This document shows positions 48,353 through 57,295 of a DNA stretch of 64,000 nucleotides, one piece after another. The DNA is taken from NCBI GenBank assembly GCA_022839995.1, contig JALHIN010000008.1, positions 1 to 64,000 on the forward strand, written 5' to 3'. The notes beneath the pieces were generated by a model. It was not told where the DNA came from. It saw nothing but the letters and a program-made list of their open reading frames with translations, and searched no databases. The DNA comes from 79-D21 sp022839995. Its GTDB lineage: Bacteria > Synergistota > Synergistia > Synergistales > 79-D21. A program made the position numbers and the translations under genes. Each line of letters starts with the position of its first letter. Positions within the stretch are counted from its first letter, which is position 1.

Positions 48353-49611
48353 TTACCGTCTCCTCCCCTCAGCCTCATCGCGAGCGCATGGGCATACAAC
48401 CCCTCCGCCTGGGCGAGGCACTCCCCGGGTTTAGAAAGAAGGGCAGCGGCTTCTTTGCTCATCTCGAGGTGGGTCAGCGGCCTCAGGAAGGTTCCGACCC
48501 ACAAGCCCCCAGAAAAGCGTGAACGCCCCTCGGTCGGAAGGACGTGGTTCGTCCCTGCGATGTAATCTCCAAACGCTTCGGCGGAGTGGTGCCCCAGGAA
48601 GGCGGCTCCGTACGCCGTGCATCGTTCGAGGACCTCGCGGGGGTTTTGAACGGCGAGCTCGAGGTGTTCCGGGGCAACCCGGTTTGCGGCTCCTACGGCT
48701 TCCTCCAGCGTACAGACTGCAACGGTTCCGGACGCTTCCCACGCCTGACGTGCCGTTTTCCCCGTGGGCAATGACTTCAGCAGGCTTTCGACCTCGGTCA
48801 TCGTCCTGACGGCCAGGCTTTCTTCCAGGCAGTACAGCGACACGCGCGCCAGCGGGTCGTGTTCCGCCTGGGCCAGCAGATCGGCCGCAAGAACCGTCGG
48901 TTTCGCCGTGTGGTCCGCGATGACTAGGACCTCGCTGGGACCTGCCAGGCTGTCGATGCCCACCTTCCCGAACATCTGTCTTTTTGCCTCCGTTACGTAG
49001 GCATTTCCCGGTCCGGCCAGAAGGTCAACGGGAGGAATACCAGGGAGTCCGCGGGCCAAGGCTCCGACTCCTTGGGCTCCACCGACGGCAAGGACTTCCT
49101 TCAGGCCTAGGAGGCACAGGGTTGCCAGGATTGGCTTGGAGATCCCGGAAGAGCCTCGCGGAGGAGAGAAAGCGACGATCCGGGAAACGCCGGCTTCCTG
49201 GGCCGGCACGATCCCCATCACGGCGGTGCTGATCAGTGGATAACGCCCCCCGGGGACGTAAATCCCGGCGCTCCGGACCGGAAGGAACCGCATTCCGGCC
49301 CGGATTCCGGGCGCAATTTCCCATTCCTGGTCTCGAAACATGGAGCGTTGCGCCCTGTGAAAAGTGCGAACGTTATCGATGGCGGTTTCAACCGCCTGCC
49401 TCAGGGACGGGTCCATCTGAGCAAGAGCCTCGTTTAGTGCTTTTTCACGAATCAGGATCGGGCCTTCGTAGCCGTCGAGGTGGCGGTTCAGTTCGGATAG
49501 GGCTTTTTCCCCTTCCTGGAAAACACGATCGAGGATCGAATGGACCCGTTCCTGGATGGAACGGGCGATGGATTCGCGTTCGGAGGTCGCAGGGGGCTTG
49601 ACGATGATCAT
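48349..49611 (-). CDS. hisD: Histidinol dehydrogenase
   Basis: A 420-residue HisD, which oxidises histidinol to histidine in the last two steps with NAD+ and zinc. Motifs include GIYVPGGRYPL near residue 115, AGPGNAYVTEAKRQMFG, IDSLAGPSEVLVIAD, QAEHDPLARV and GTNHVLPTEGRSRFSGGL. First gene of the operon; AAAGGAG precedes ATG 49611. hisC and a histidinol-phosphate phosphatase are not in the operon. Confidence 0.95.
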   Translation of the reverse strand: MIIVKPPATSERESIARSIQERVHSILDRVFQEGEKALSELNRHLDGYEGPILIREKALNEALAQMDPSLRQAVETAIDNVRTFHRAQRSMFRDQEWEIAPGIRAGMRFLPVRSAGIYVPGGRYPLISTAVMGIVPAQEAGVSRIVAFSPPRGSSGISKPILATLCLLGLKEVLAVGGAQGVGALARGLPGIPPVDLLAGPGNAYVTEAKRQMFGKVGIDSLAGPSEVLVIADHTAKPTVLAADLLAQAEHDPLARVSLYCLEESLAVRTMTEVESLLKSLPTGKTARQAWEASGTVAVCTLEEAVGAANRVAPEHLELAVQNPREVLERCTAYGAAFLGHHSAEAFGDYIAGTNHVLPTEGRSRFSGGLWVGTFLRPLTHLEMSKEAAALLSKPGECLAQAEGLYAHALAMRLRGGDGN

Positions 49612-49616
49612 GCCAG

Positions 49617-49655
49617 TCTCCTTTACTTATTTAGTATAATAGCAGAGTAAGAATT
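49617..49655 (-). promoter_or_regulatory. Candidate his operon promoter or operator region
   Basis: On the minus strand the AT-rich TATTATACT resembles a -10 element about 30 bases before hisD. It lies within an inverted repeat, CTTACT and AGTAAG, on either side. I see no good -35 box at the usual distance. The palindrome could be a repressor site, but nothing identifies the regulator. Confidence 0.3.
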
Positions 49656-49745
49656 AGCGCGGATTGCATCATATCACGCTACCTGAACTCCTGTAAAGGG
49701 TCTCCGAAAAAGGAGGTCCCTGCGAGCGGTTGGAAGGGATCAAGG

Positions 49746-49774
49746 TCGACAAACCAGGCGCGAGTTGTTAAAAT
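49746..49774 (+). promoter_or_regulatory. Candidate radA promoter
   Basis: TCGACA (49746-49751) and TAAAAT (49769-49774) are 17 bases apart, each one mismatch from the sigma70 consensus. The radA start is 41 bases downstream. Confidence 0.45.
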
Positions 49775-49815
49775 CTATCGTGTTAAATTGTAGAAGTTTG
49801 GAGGAGAAGCCAAAC

Positions 49816-51165
49816 ATGGCGAAAAAACCGGGCGAAAAACGGTTTCGTTGCGCAGAATGCGGTTTTTTTGCCCTGACCTGGTCGGGGAAATGCCCAGCCT
49901 GCGGTAGTTGGGGAACCTTTGAAGAGGAAAGGCGCGATGGGGCTTCCTTGAGTCTTTCCCCCAAAACGGCGCCGATCGTGGCGGGTCTTTCCGATCTGGA
50001 ACCTCCCAGGAGGATTCCCTCGGGCATCGACGAGCTGGATCGGGTGATCGGAGGGGGCTGGGTCGCAGGCAGCGTGGCCCTGCTGGCCGGGGAGCCGGGA
50101 GTAGGGAAGTCCACGCTCCTGTTGCAGACTTGCGCTGCGATTTCCCGGGCGGGTTCCCGGGTTCTCTATGTTTCCGGCGAGGAGGCGGCCTCCCAGGTTG
50201 CCCTGAGGGGGAAGCGACTCGGTGCAGCGGATTCGGGGGTTTCCCTCCTTTGCCAGGAAAGCGTGCAGGAAATCCTGCCGATGCTTCACGACTTCGATTT
50301 TGCCGTGTTTGACAGCGTGCAGGCCCTTCGGCATACGGAGACTCCGGGGTGGCCAGGAACTCCGGGGCAGGTCAGGGCCGTGGCACAGGTCATCTCGGAA
50401 GAAGCGAAAAAAAGCGGCTGCGCTTCGGTCCTTGTGGGACACATCACCAAAGACGGACAAATTGCCGGTCCCAAGCTCCTTGAACACATGGTGGACGTTG
50501 TCCTCCATTTCTCCGGCGACAGGACGTCTCCTTACCGGCATGTCAGGGGAGTGAAGAACCGTTACGGGAGCACGGATGAATTGGGAGTTTTCGAGATGGC
50601 GGAAGAGGGGCTTGTGGGAATTCCGGATCCGAGCCGGCTTTATTGGAACGAAAACGCGGGGGCCATCCCGGGGACAGCCATGACCGTCGTCCTGGAAGGG
50701 TCTCGTCCACTGGTAGCCGAGATCCAGTCTCTTTCGTGCACGACTCCGTTTCCCTATCCGAAAAGGACGGCACGCGGAGTGGCCGTCAGCCGGATGGGGC
50801 TCCTTCTGGCCGTGCTGGAGCGGAGAGGCGGGTTGCCCTCGAGGTCGATGGATGTCTTCATGAACGTCGTGGGAGGGCTTCATATCGAGGATCCGGCGGC
50901 AGACCTAGCTGTCTGCATGTCCCTGGCCTCTTCCCTGTCTGATCTCCCTTTGCCCCGTGACATGGTTTTCATTGGCGAGGTGGGATTGGGGGGGGAAGTT
51001 CGGCCCGTTCCGCGACTCGTCACCCGAATCAGGGAATCTGCGCGGCTTGGCTTTTCGACCGTAGTCACGAGTCGTTACCAGGACCAGCAGGGTCCGGAGG
51101 GTGTCCGCATCGTAAAAGTGGGGTCATTAGGCGAGGCGATGAAGGAGTTGACCCGGGGATGCTAA
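49816..51165 (+). CDS. radA: DNA repair protein RadA
   Basis: A 449-residue RadA (Sms), a DnaB-type helicase acting in recombination and branch migration. The N-terminal zinc finger is C12, C15, C26, C29; Walker A is GEPGVGKST near residue 94; the RadA-specific KNRYGSTDELGVFEM lies near 248; and the C-terminal part is a Lon-protease-like domain. GGAGGAG precedes ATG 49816. The end overlaps nfeD by seven bases. Confidence 0.95.
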   Translation: MAKKPGEKRFRCAECGFFALTWSGKCPACGSWGTFEEERRDGASLSLSPKTAPIVAGLSDLEPPRRIPSGIDELDRVIGGGWVAGSVALLAGEPGVGKSTLLLQTCAAISRAGSRVLYVSGEEAASQVALRGKRLGAADSGVSLLCQESVQEILPMLHDFDFAVFDSVQALRHTETPGWPGTPGQVRAVAQVISEEAKKSGCASVLVGHITKDGQIAGPKLLEHMVDVVLHFSGDRTSPYRHVRGVKNRYGSTDELGVFEMAEEGLVGIPDPSRLYWNENAGAIPGTAMTVVLEGSRPLVAEIQSLSCTTPFPYPKRTARGVAVSRMGLLLAVLERRGGLPSRSMDVFMNVVGGLHIEDPAADLAVCMSLASSLSDLPLPRDMVFIGEVGLGGEVRPVPRLVTRIRESARLGFSTVVTSRYQDQQGPEGVRIVKVGSLGEAMKELTRGC

Positions 51166-52514
51166 GGTTGCGCAAATCGATCCTGACCGTTCTTCTAGCG
51201 GTTTTCACCCTCCTTGGATGCGTGGCGGGCCCATCCCTATCCGCCGAAAAAACCGCGCTTGTCGTTTCCGTGCCGATGGAGGGAGTCGTGGGGGTTTCCC
51301 TGGAAAATTACCTGGACGAGGCGTTTGCATATGCCGCGGAAGAAAAGGCGGCGCTTGTCGTGATCGGCCTTGATACGCCGGGTGGTCTTGTGACTTCGAT
51401 GAGGGGGATGTCGCAGAAAATCCTTTCCGCTTCGATCCCAGTAGCGGTATGGGTTGGCCCCCCAGGTGCCCGGGCGGCGTCTGCAGGAGCGTTCCTGGTG
51501 ATGGCTGCCCACGTTGCGGCAATGGCGCCGGGGACAAACATCGGCGCGGCCCACCCCGTTACCGCTTCCGGGCAGGATGTTCCGGACAAGGAACTGAGCC
51601 GGAAGATCACCAACGACCTTGCAGCCCAGATGCGTTCCCTGGCGGAAGAACGGGGAAGGAACGCCGAGGTGGCGGCTTCGATGGTTCTCAACAGCGTTTC
51701 CCTGACGGCCAGGGAAGCCATGGAAATAAGGGTCATCGACACCGTCACGCCGGATCTTCCCTCCCTGCTTAAGTGGGCGGACGGCCGAAAAGTCCGGGTC
51801 GGAACGGTTGACGTTGTCCTGGATCTCAAGCGGTACGAAATCCGAACGTTCGAGATGAGCCCGAGACTCCGTGCGCTCCATTTCATTTCCAGGCCTGACG
51901 TGGCCTACCTGATGCTGACGCTGGGGATACTGGCGATCGTTTTCGAAGTTTTGACACCGGGGGGGTTCGTCATGGGGACGGCAGGGGCCGTGATGGCCCT
52001 CATCGGTGCGTACGGCTTGAGGATGCTACCGTTCAACTGGGCCGGCATCATCCTTCTTGTTGCCGGGATCATCGTTCTCGTTCTCGATCTCGTCGTGGGG
52101 GGGATCGGTGTCCTGAGCCTTTTCGGGCTGGCTTCCCTCGTTGTGGGGTCGCTGGTACTTTTCAGGGCACCCGGAGGTGAGCTCTTGAACGTTTCCGTCG
52201 GGTTCATGGCCGGAATTACCCTGACCTTGGGCGCTTTCTTTATCCTGGCCGCAGGTGCCGTGTGGAGGTCCACAAGGAATCGTGTGACTTCCGGGCAGGA
52301 GGGGATGGTCCAGGGAGAGGGGGTCGTGGTCGAAGACCTGGCCCCCGGGGGATTTGTGAGCTGTCACGGAGAAGTATGGAAGGCTGTTTCCGAAGGAGGA
52401 GAAAGGATTTCGAAGGGAACCAGGGTTCGTGTCGTCCGAACCGATGGTCTGTTGCTGCACGTGAGAAAAGTTGAAGGGGAAAACCTGGAAGAGAAGGGAG
52501 CTGGTCACAAATGA
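51159..52514 (+). CDS. nfeD: NfeD1b-type membrane serine protease
   Basis: A 451-residue protein with a signal or lipoprotein-like N-terminus (LLGC at 18-21), a ClpP-class serine protease domain, several transmembrane segments (about 245-380) and a C-terminal OB-fold NfeD domain. The catalytic pair is inferred as S108 (AASAGAF) and K149 by spacing with the archaeal family. Such proteins cleave the C-terminus of partner stomatins. The slipin gene follows with a four-base overlap. Confidence 0.88.
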   Translation: MLRLRKSILTVLLAVFTLLGCVAGPSLSAEKTALVVSVPMEGVVGVSLENYLDEAFAYAAEEKAALVVIGLDTPGGLVTSMRGMSQKILSASIPVAVWVGPPGARAASAGAFLVMAAHVAAMAPGTNIGAAHPVTASGQDVPDKELSRKITNDLAAQMRSLAEERGRNAEVAASMVLNSVSLTAREAMEIRVIDTVTPDLPSLLKWADGRKVRVGTVDVVLDLKRYEIRTFEMSPRLRALHFISRPDVAYLMLTLGILAIVFEVLTPGGFVMGTAGAVMALIGAYGLRMLPFNWAGIILLVAGIIVLVLDLVVGGIGVLSLFGLASLVVGSLVLFRAPGGELLNVSVGFMAGITLTLGAFFILAAGAVWRSTRNRVTSGQEGMVQGEGVVVEDLAPGGFVSCHGEVWKAVSEGGERISKGTRVRVVRTDGLLLHVRKVEGENLEEKGAGHK

Positions 52515-53308
52515 TCGGAAGCCTGATCGATTTTATTTTCAGCGCCGGGAGCACTCTCGGAGTACTTTTGATCGCGGTCATCCTCCTGACTTCGGCGGTC
52601 AAGATTATCCCGGAATATCAGCGGGGCGTCGTGTTTCGACTCGGACGGCTGGTAGGAGCGAAAGGTCCTGGTCTCGTGCTGATCGTGCCCTTTGTTGACC
52701 GGATGGTAAGAACCGATCTGAGGGTGGTCACCCTCGACGTCCCGGTCCAGGAAGTGATCACGAAGGACAATGTCCCGATCAAGGTCAATGCAGTCGTCTA
52801 CTTCAGGGTCATGGATCCAAACCGGTCGGTAGTCGAAGTGGAAAACTACATCATGGCGACCAGCCAGCTTTCCCAGACGACCCTTCGATCGGTGATCGGC
52901 CGCGCGGAGCTGGACGAGGTTCTAAGCGAAAGGGACAAGATCAACCTTGAGCTTCAAAAGATCATCGATGAAAAGACCGATCCCTGGGGGATCAAGGTCA
53001 GCGCGGTCGAAGTCAAGGAACTGGAGCTGCCCGAAGGGATGAAGCGGGCCATGGCTCGCCAGGCGGAGGCTGAAAGGGAGCGTAGGGCAAAGATCATCAG
53101 TGCCGAGGGAGAGGCACAGGCAGCGGAAAGGCTCAGCGAAGCGGCCCGGATCATGTCCATCAGTCCGGTGACCTTGCAGCTTCGGTACCTGCAGACCATG
53201 AGGGAGATCGCCAGCGAGAAAAATGCAATGACGCTCTTCCCCTTCCCCTTCGAAATTGTGAAAGCGTTCATGGAACGCGACCACCCCGAAAAGCGGCAAC
53301 TCGATTAG
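52511..53308 (+). CDS. Slipin (stomatin/SPFH family)
   Basis: A 265-residue stomatin homologue. One N-terminal transmembrane segment (about residues 13-32) is followed by the SPFH domain: EYQRGVVFRLGRLVGAKGPG (about 35-54) and VPIKVNAVVYFRV near 92-104. A coiled region with RAMARQAEAERERRAKII (about 178-195) follows. It is the substrate and partner of NfeD, and the pair shapes membrane microdomains. Confidence 0.92.
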   Translation: MIGSLIDFIFSAGSTLGVLLIAVILLTSAVKIIPEYQRGVVFRLGRLVGAKGPGLVLIVPFVDRMVRTDLRVVTLDVPVQEVITKDNVPIKVNAVVYFRVMDPNRSVVEVENYIMATSQLSQTTLRSVIGRAELDEVLSERDKINLELQKIIDEKTDPWGIKVSAVEVKELELPEGMKRAMARQAEAERERRAKIISAEGEAQAAERLSEAARIMSISPVTLQLRYLQTMREIASEKNAMTLFPFPFEIVKAFMERDHPEKRQLD

Positions 53309-53320
53309 AGGGCATTTCTG

Positions 53321-53364
53321 CAGAGGCGCAGGTCCTTTGGGGCCTGCGCCTCTGTTCGTTTTTT
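53321..53364 (+). terminator. Terminator after the slipin gene
   Basis: CAGAGGCGCAGG (53321-53332) pairs exactly with CCTGCGCCTCTG (53343-53354), loop of ten bases, followed by TTCGTTTTTT. Confidence 0.9.
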
Positions 53365-53391
53365 GCCTAGGCCGGTCAAGGTGGGTATAAT
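53363..53391 (+). promoter_or_regulatory. leuS promoter
   Basis: TTGCCT (53363-53368) and the perfect TATAAT (53386-53391) are 17 bases apart, and the -35 element overlaps the end of the preceding terminator T-tract. leuS starts 48 bases downstream. The leader is too short for a T-box. Confidence 0.7.
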
Positions 53392-53438
53392 AAACCAACA
53401 TCCGGCTTGGATCGTTTTACGGGAGGGGAGAGGCCTCG

Positions 53439-55919
53439 ATGCCGTACGACTTTGAACGTGTTGAAGGAAAGTGGCAGCGATATTGGGCAGAAAACAGGGT
53501 TTTCGATGTCGAAAGGGATCCGGGAAAACCCAAATTCTATTGCCTCGAAATGTTTCCCTATCCCAGTGGGGCTCTCCACATGGGACACCTGAGGAACTAC
53601 TCGATCGGCGACCTCCTGAGCCGCTTCCTTTGGATGAAGGGATGGAATGTGCTGCATCCGATGGGATTCGATGCCTTTGGGCTTCCGGCTGAGAACGCGG
53701 CCCTCAAGTACGGCGTTCATCCCAAAAAGTGGACCTGGGACAACATCGAGCACATGACCACCCAGCTCAAATCGATGGGGTGCAGTTACGACTGGAGACG
53801 AAGAGTCGAAACCTGTGCCCCGGATTATTACCGGTGGACCCAATGGATTTTTCTCCTCTTCCTGAAGAACGGACTCGCCTATCGAAAACACGCTCCGGTC
53901 AATTGGTGCGAGAGCTGCCAGACCGTCCTGGCAAACGAGCAGGTGATTGACGGGGGGCATTGCTGGCGGTGTGGCAGTGTCGTTACGAAAAGGAAACTGG
54001 AGCAATGGTTCCTCAACATCACCCGCTACGCACAGGAACTGCTCGATTCCCTGGATACCCTAAAGGGCTGGCCGGAAAGGGTCAAACTCATGCAGCGCAA
54101 CTGGATCGGTCGGTCTGAAGGCGTCCGCCTCACTTTCCCCATCGAAGGGCTGGAAAAGGGGTTGGAAACCTTTACCACACGATTCGACACGATCTACGGA
54201 GTCACGTTCCTGGCCTTGGCTCCCGAGCACCCAATGGTGGAGGAATTTGCCCGATTGAGCCCGAACGGAGAGGAAATCCGGGCCTTCGTGAAAGAAACCG
54301 TTCAGAAGAGCGAGATCGAACGGACCGCCGTAGGTGGGGAAAAGAAGGGGATCGACACGGGCTTCAGGGCGGTCAACCCCGTAAGCGGAGAAAAAGTTCC
54401 CATCTGGGTTTCCAACTACATCCTGATCGAATACGGAACGGGGGCCATCATGGGCGTTCCGGCCCATGACCAGAGGGACTTCGAGTTTGCCCGCAAGTAC
54501 GGGATCCCGATTCGGGTGGTCATCCAGCCCGAGGGGGGGACGCTCGACCCCGAAGCGATGACCCATGCCTACGAAGAGGGCGGGATCCAGTGCAATTCGG
54601 CTGATTTCGACGGACTCCCGACGCGGGAAAGCATTCCCCGAATGGCCCAGTGGGCCGAGGATACCGGAATTGGGAAGAGGGAGGTCAATTTCCGGCTCCG
54701 GGACTGGCTCATTTCTCGCCAGCGCTACTGGGGAGCGCCGATTCCCGTGGTTTACTGCGAGAAGTGCGGGATCGTTCCTATCCCGGAAGACCAGCTGCCC
54801 GTCCTTCTACCGGATGTCCAGGTTCTTCCCGGCGGGAAAAGTCCCCTGCCGGAAACCCCCGAGTGGGTCAATACGGTCTGCCCCGACTGCGGCGGTCCGG
54901 CTAGGCGGGAAACCGACACGATGGACACGTTTATCTGCTCTTCCTGGTATTTCCTCCGGTTCACTTCGCCCTGGACCCAGGAGGGTCCCTTCAAGAGGGA
55001 GGACGCCGACTACTGGATGCCGGTTGACCAGTACATCGGCGGCATTGAACATGCGTGCCTGCATCTGATCTACGCTCGCTTTTTCACCAAGGTCCTTTCT
55101 GACCTAGGATATGTCGCGGCCCGCGAACCCTTCACGAATCTCCTGACCCAGGGGATGGTGATCAAGGACGGGGCAAAGATGTCCAAGTCGAAGGGGAACG
55201 TCGTGGATCCGGACGAAATCATTCGCAAGTACGGGGCAGACACCGCCCGTCTTTTCATCCTTTTTGCGGCGCCTCCCGACAAGGACCTGGACTGGTCGGA
55301 GAAGGGGGTCGAAGGGGCGCATCGCTTCCTCAAACGGGTTTGGCGCCTGGTGGAAGAGGGAGGAAGCCGTTTGAGGGAGACCCCCCGCCGTAGGATTCCC
55401 CTGGCGGAAATCGCAGGAAGGGACCGTCGGGACCTCAAGCGGAGGATTCACAGCACGATTGAAAATGTTGGCAGGGATATCGAGAAGGAACGGCAGTTCA
55501 ATACCGCAGTAGCCAGGCTCATGGAACTGAGCAACGCCCTTTCCGATTTTGTCCCGGAAACGGACGAGGACTGGATTCTTTACCGGGAGGGCATCGAAAC
55601 GCTCCTGCTTTGCCTTTCTCCCTTTACGCCCCACATTTGCGAGGAACTCTGGGAAATGCTGGGGAACCGGGGATGCCTGGCTGGAGCTGCCTGGCCAACG
55701 GTTGAGGCCGATTGCCTGGAAGCGGAGTCCGTGACGATCGTCATGCAGGTGAACGGCAAGGTGAGAGAGAAGATCGAGCTCCCCGCCGGTCTTTCCGAAG
55801 AACAGCTGAAGGAGAGGGTCCTTTCTCACGAAGCGGTCAGGAAGCGGCTGGAAGGAAAGGATGTCCTGAAGGTCATTGCCGTGCCGGACCGGTTGGTCAA
55901 CGTGGTGGTGAAGGGATAG
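53439..55919 (+). CDS. leuS: Leucyl-tRNA synthetase
   Basis: An 826-residue class Ia synthetase that charges tRNA-Leu. The HIGH motif is HMGH at residues 47-50 in FPYPSGALHMGHLRNY, and the KMSKS motif is in KDGAKMSKSKGNVVDPDE. The editing domain between them includes TRFDTIYGVTFLALAPEHP. Zinc-binding CEKC and CPDC pairs are seen. It overlaps the holA start by one base. Confidence 0.95.
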   Translation: MPYDFERVEGKWQRYWAENRVFDVERDPGKPKFYCLEMFPYPSGALHMGHLRNYSIGDLLSRFLWMKGWNVLHPMGFDAFGLPAENAALKYGVHPKKWTWDNIEHMTTQLKSMGCSYDWRRRVETCAPDYYRWTQWIFLLFLKNGLAYRKHAPVNWCESCQTVLANEQVIDGGHCWRCGSVVTKRKLEQWFLNITRYAQELLDSLDTLKGWPERVKLMQRNWIGRSEGVRLTFPIEGLEKGLETFTTRFDTIYGVTFLALAPEHPMVEEFARLSPNGEEIRAFVKETVQKSEIERTAVGGEKKGIDTGFRAVNPVSGEKVPIWVSNYILIEYGTGAIMGVPAHDQRDFEFARKYGIPIRVVIQPEGGTLDPEAMTHAYEEGGIQCNSADFDGLPTRESIPRMAQWAEDTGIGKREVNFRLRDWLISRQRYWGAPIPVVYCEKCGIVPIPEDQLPVLLPDVQVLPGGKSPLPETPEWVNTVCPDCGGPARRETDTMDTFICSSWYFLRFTSPWTQEGPFKREDADYWMPVDQYIGGIEHACLHLIYARFFTKVLSDLGYVAAREPFTNLLTQGMVIKDGAKMSKSKGNVVDPDEIIRKYGADTARLFILFAAPPDKDLDWSEKGVEGAHRFLKRVWRLVEEGGSRLRETPRRRIPLAEIAGRDRRDLKRRIHSTIENVGRDIEKERQFNTAVARLMELSNALSDFVPETDEDWILYREGIETLLLCLSPFTPHICEELWEMLGNRGCLAGAAWPTVEADCLEAESVTIVMQVNGKVREKIELPAGLSEEQLKERVLSHEAVRKRLEGKDVLKVIAVPDRLVNVVVKG

Positions 55920-56869
55920 TGCCTCACCTGATCGTAGCGGGCGCCGCCGGGACAACCCAGCGGCGCCTGGTTTCTGAAACCGTGAGCAAGGAGAGGGAGA
56001 AGGGGTATCCCCTCGCCGCGAGAAAGGAGGGAGGGGAGTGGAAAGATCTCCTTTCCGCAGAAAACTGCGGGGGGCTCTTTGACAGCCGGAGGCTCGTGCT
56101 TGTCGAAGAGGCGCAGCAACTGGGGAAGTTCCCGGCCGGGCTGGAATCCCTTCTCGAAAACCCGTCTTCTGCCACGCATATCCTCCTGGTCTACGAGGAA
56201 GATCCGAAAGCCGTTTTCCCGAAGGAAATCCACCCCAGGATCACATGGCTCAAGGGGGAGGATGTTCCCCGCTTCGGGATGGCAAGGCGGCGGTGGGCGG
56301 AGAAGAGAGCCCTGGAAAAGGGAGTAAGACTTTCTGCCGATGCACTGAACCTTCTCCTGGAGTCTGTTGAGGATCCGGAGGAACTCGTTTCCGAGCTTGC
56401 GAAGCTGGCGACCGTGGCGGATAGCCGCCCGATCGAAGCCGAAGAGGTTCGCTCGCTTTGCTTCGATGAAGGGGAAAAGGCGCTTCTTTCCCTCTTGGAC
56501 GGATTGTGCGAAGCGGACAGGCGAAAAGTGACGGCAGCCTTGCCCCATGTGAAAAGACGGGACCTCATCCCGGTCTTGGCGGCGCTGCACAACCGGTTCC
56601 GATTGGCCTTTTATCGGTCGGCCTTCAAGACGCCTCGATTCCAGAAAACCGTCGGCGAGGCATTGAAAGCGAGGCCGTACCAGGAAAGACAGGCGGCGGA
56701 AGCCGCTCGTCATCACTCGCGCGAGGGAATGGCCCTTTTCCTGAAACGACTCTGCGGGATCAACATGGGGGAAAAGACGGGGAACCGAAACGGCTGGATG
56801 GAATTGGAACTGGCCATTCTCGACCTTCTGGATTCCAGCGGGAGGTCCGAGAGAGAAGCAAGGCAATGA
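55919..56869 (+). CDS. holA: DNA polymerase III delta subunit
   Basis: A 316-residue protein that I read as DNA polymerase III delta, the clamp-loader wrench subunit. The N-terminal part begins VPHLIVAGAAGTTQRRL and lacks a functional Walker A, as in HolA. LLSAENCGGLFDSRRLVLVEE (about residues 41-61) matches the 'SLFs.rrlvvv' motif. HolA diverges strongly, so identification rests on pattern, length and its place between leuS and rpsT. It starts at GTG 55919 inside the leuS stop. Confidence 0.78.
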   Translation: MPHLIVAGAAGTTQRRLVSETVSKEREKGYPLAARKEGGEWKDLLSAENCGGLFDSRRLVLVEEAQQLGKFPAGLESLLENPSSATHILLVYEEDPKAVFPKEIHPRITWLKGEDVPRFGMARRRWAEKRALEKGVRLSADALNLLLESVEDPEELVSELAKLATVADSRPIEAEEVRSLCFDEGEKALLSLLDGLCEADRRKVTAALPHVKRRDLIPVLAALHNRFRLAFYRSAFKTPRFQKTVGEALKARPYQERQAAEAARHHSREGMALFLKRLCGINMGEKTGNRNGWMELELAILDLLDSSGRSEREARQ

Positions 56870-56900
56870 AAGCTGCCGGTTAGGCGTCGGCAGCTTTCAT
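56866..56900. terminator. Shared hairpin at the holA/rpsT convergence
   Basis: ATGAAAGCTGCCG (56866-56878) pairs exactly with CGGCAGCTTTCAT (56888-56900). It contains the stop codons of both genes: holA's TGA at its left edge, and rpsT's in the loop. A T-rich tail (TGCTTCTTTC) follows for holA. For rpsT the hairpin lies in the last codons. Confidence 0.6.
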
Positions 56901-57158
56901 TGCTTCTTTCGCTTTCAGCGTCAGCATGGACTTCCGTCGGGCAACCGTATTCGGGTGGAGGACACCCTTCCCGGCAGCTTTGTCCAACACAGACTGAGCT
57001 TCGTCTAGGCGGGCCCTGATGACCTGCGGGTCCTTGCCTTCCAGACTTTCCAGAAGCCTTTTCGCGGCGGTTTTGCAACGACTCTTCCAGAATCGGTTGT
57101 AGAGTCGGTTCCTTTCAGAAATTCGAACTCTCTTTTCGGCAGACTTCTTGTTCGGCAC
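56880..57158 (-). CDS. rpsT: Small ribosomal subunit protein bS20
   Basis: A 92-residue S20, an all-helical protein that binds the 5' and 3' minor domains of 16S rRNA. It begins VPNKKSAEKRVRISERNR and ends MLTLKAKEAMKAADA. AGGAGGTG selects GTG 57158; an upstream GTG at 57167 overlaps the ribosome binding site. It lies convergent to holA, as in many bacteria. Confidence 0.93.
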   Translation of the reverse strand: MPNKKSAEKRVRISERNRLYNRFWKSRCKTAAKRLLESLEGKDPQVIRARLDEAQSVLDKAAGKGVLHPNTVARRKSMLTLKAKEAMKAADA

Positions 57159-57189
57159 TCGGTTCACCTCCTCCCGTAAAGCAACGCAA

Positions 57190-57218
57190 ATTCTAGCATG
57201 CCCGAGTCAACCGGGCAA
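57190..57218 (-). promoter_or_regulatory. rpsT promoter
   Basis: On the minus strand TTGCCC (57218-57213) and TAGAAT (57195-57190) are 17 bases apart, 32 bases before the rpsT start. Confidence 0.6.
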
Positions 57219-57295
57219 GAAAAAAAATACCAATCCCCGTGAAGTCGTATTATACAATACCGGGAGGTTTTTGACGCGGAAAAGAGGCGGAGTCG

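Noticed and set aside
53392..53438. T-box leader for leuS
   Set aside because: The leader is under 50 bases and has no T-box sequence or specifier stem.
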